A stretch of DNA of 7,388 nucleotides from an uncultured Pseudomonadota bacterium. Its GTDB lineage: Bacteria > Pseudomonadota > Gammaproteobacteria > Methylococcales > Methylomonadaceae. Positions 6,786 through 7,388 of the stretch are shown here, one piece after another; positions within the stretch are counted from its first letter, which is position 1; every line of letters begins with the position of its first letter. Under the pieces are notes generated by a model, which was not told the DNA's origin, did not search any database, and worked only from the letters and a program-made list of their open reading frames with translations. Location: NCBI GenBank assembly GCA_903953455.1, contig CAJBJW010000024.1, positions 1-7,388 on the forward strand, in the 5' to 3' direction. The position numbers and the translations under genes are program-made.

Positions 6786-6848
6786 TCATACTGGAACAAA
6801 TCCAGACTCTTCACCGACATAAATTTGAGCTTTGATTGTGTCACGCAT
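6786..6848 (-). pseudogene. Truncated HicB-like antitoxin fragment (20 codons)
   Basis: A short minus-strand frame starts at an ATG (6848) with a good Shine-Dalgarno, GGAG (6859-6862, minus sense), 10 bases upstream, and stops at TGA 6786-6788. Its core, IKAQIYVGEESGFV, resembles the first beta-hairpin of HicB-family antitoxins, which typically read xAxIYxGEESGFVAEC before a loop with TQGxT. Here the similarity ends after FV and a stop follows two codons later; other frames downstream do not restore the domain. It begins 44 bases after the stop of the HEPN gene and may be co-transcribed with it. No hicA toxin is visible. I read it as a decayed antitoxin 5' end, but a functional micropeptide or chance similarity cannot be excluded. 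Confidence 0.38.
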
Positions 6849-6892
6849 GCGTTGAAATCTCCAGATTGTAAATGGTGGCAAGGCCTAATTAA

Positions 6893-7306
6893 TCATTTTT
6901 TATTGGCAAATTCAACTAATTCATCCAGTAATGGATTGAGAATTTGAATGCTACGCTGATAAGTGGTGCAATCAATCAAAAAGTTGTAACGATAGGCTTC
7001 AGCGCAAACGGTGATGGTATTTAGCGCATCCAAATAATGTAATGAATCAATTTCAAAACTCGTTTCTTTTGCAAATTGCGCTAAGAGTTTATTAAGTTTG
7101 TGAGTATGTGGATAAGCACCAAATTCTGTTTGCGTTTCAAGCAAGTGTTTAAGTAACAATTCAAACATTTGCTGATAATGAAAGCAGTGCATAGCACAAT
7201 CTTTGATGTCTGATTTATCAGCTAAATCAATCATAACAGCATGTTCCCACGCCTTGCCGCCTAAATTTTCCACATTATGGAATTGTTCTAATTTTTCTGC
7301 GTACAT
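6893..7306 (-). CDS. HEPN-domain protein (PF05168-like), possible toxin-antitoxin or defence component
   Basis: The 137-residue, mostly helical soluble protein has the HEPN pattern: W20 and an A/D-rich first helix (AVMIDLAD, 23-30), a second helix with HYQQMFELLLKHLLE (43-57) like the family's F.xQQAxExxLKALL, then the THxLxxL turn in HTHKLNKLL (67-75), and a last helix pair with AEAYRYNF (102-109) at the place of the usual ARYP-like motif. HEPN proteins are often RNase toxins paired with MNT nucleotidyltransferase antitoxins, or parts of larger defence systems. The canonical catalytic RX4-6H motif is absent: after R106 and R118 no His follows at that spacing, so RNase activity is doubtful. 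The ATG at 7306 has AGGT (7315-7318, minus sense) 8 bases upstream. A partner could lie beyond the right edge. Specific function unknown. Confidence 0.72.
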   Translation of the reverse strand: MYAEKLEQFHNVENLGGKAWEHAVMIDLADKSDIKDCAMHCFHYQQMFELLLKHLLETQTEFGAYPHTHKLNKLLAQFAKETSFEIDSLHYLDALNTITVCAEAYRYNFLIDCTTYQRSIQILNPLLDELVEFANKK

Positions 7307-7346
7307 AAACTTTTACCTGTTATTCGTTGTTTTTTTGGTGCATTAG

Positions 7347-7388
7347 TTAATCTAAATGTTGGGATCTGAATAATTCAAACCGTTTCGC
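7347..7388 (-). CDS. Possible 3' end of an upstream gene (partial, unidentified)
   Basis: A minus-strand frame enters from the right edge and stops with TAA at 7347-7349 after 13 codons (ending FRSQHLD), 40 bases before the HEPN start. In this position an MNT nucleotidyltransferase partner would be expected if this were a HEPN/MNT pair, but 13 residues show no recognisable motif and another frame is also open for 11 codons. The call rests on context only. Confidence 0.18.
   Translation of the reverse strand, partial: AKRFELFRSQHLD

Overview
The window looks like chromosomal DNA from an AT-rich gammaproteobacterium. The evidence is a Pseudomonas-type diaminopimelate decarboxylase preceded by a tiny LptM-type lipoprotein (lptM/lysA linkage is typical of Gram-negative gammaproteobacteria), a full-length proteobacterial RNase R, and a tRNA-Leu gene with encoded CCA. 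The genus cannot be fixed from the sequence alone.

Layout. At the left edge (1-97, minus strand) is a short open frame that reads like two hexapeptide-repeat turns of an acyltransferase, with no visible start; it may be a gene remnant. Next comes a plus-strand gnd (237-1706), which ends at a strong bidirectional hairpin terminator shared with the convergent metF. On the minus strand, rnr -> lptM -> lysA -> metF (6433 down to 1771) reads as one tight cluster: rnr and lptM overlap by ATGA, and the other gaps are 28 and 40 bases. The 39-codon lptM gene is easy to miss. Divergent from rnr is a tRNA-Leu(CAG) gene with a near-consensus sigma-70 promoter. Beyond the tRNA 3' end the content changes to accessory-type genes on the minus strand: a 137-residue HEPN-domain protein and a 20-codon HicB-like fragment with a good ribosome binding site, separated from the tRNA by two AT-rich hairpins.

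How the parts work together. Gnd runs the decarboxylating step of the oxidative pentose phosphate pathway. LysA (last step of lysine synthesis) and MetF (methyl-group supply for methionine) both feed aspartate-family amino acids. LptM helps assemble the LPS export machine in the outer membrane, and RNase R degrades structured RNA. These jobs are mostly housekeeping and not obviously linked.

The points most worth a second look are: the NADP 2'-phosphate-binding residues of Gnd are replaced by Glu-Tyr-Val, suggesting altered coenzyme use; the hidden ATGA-coupled lptM; the unusual lysA-metF pairing where dapF is often found; and the HEPN/HicB-like debris beside a tRNA 3' end. I saw no convincing wholly new system, CRISPR array or insertion sequence.
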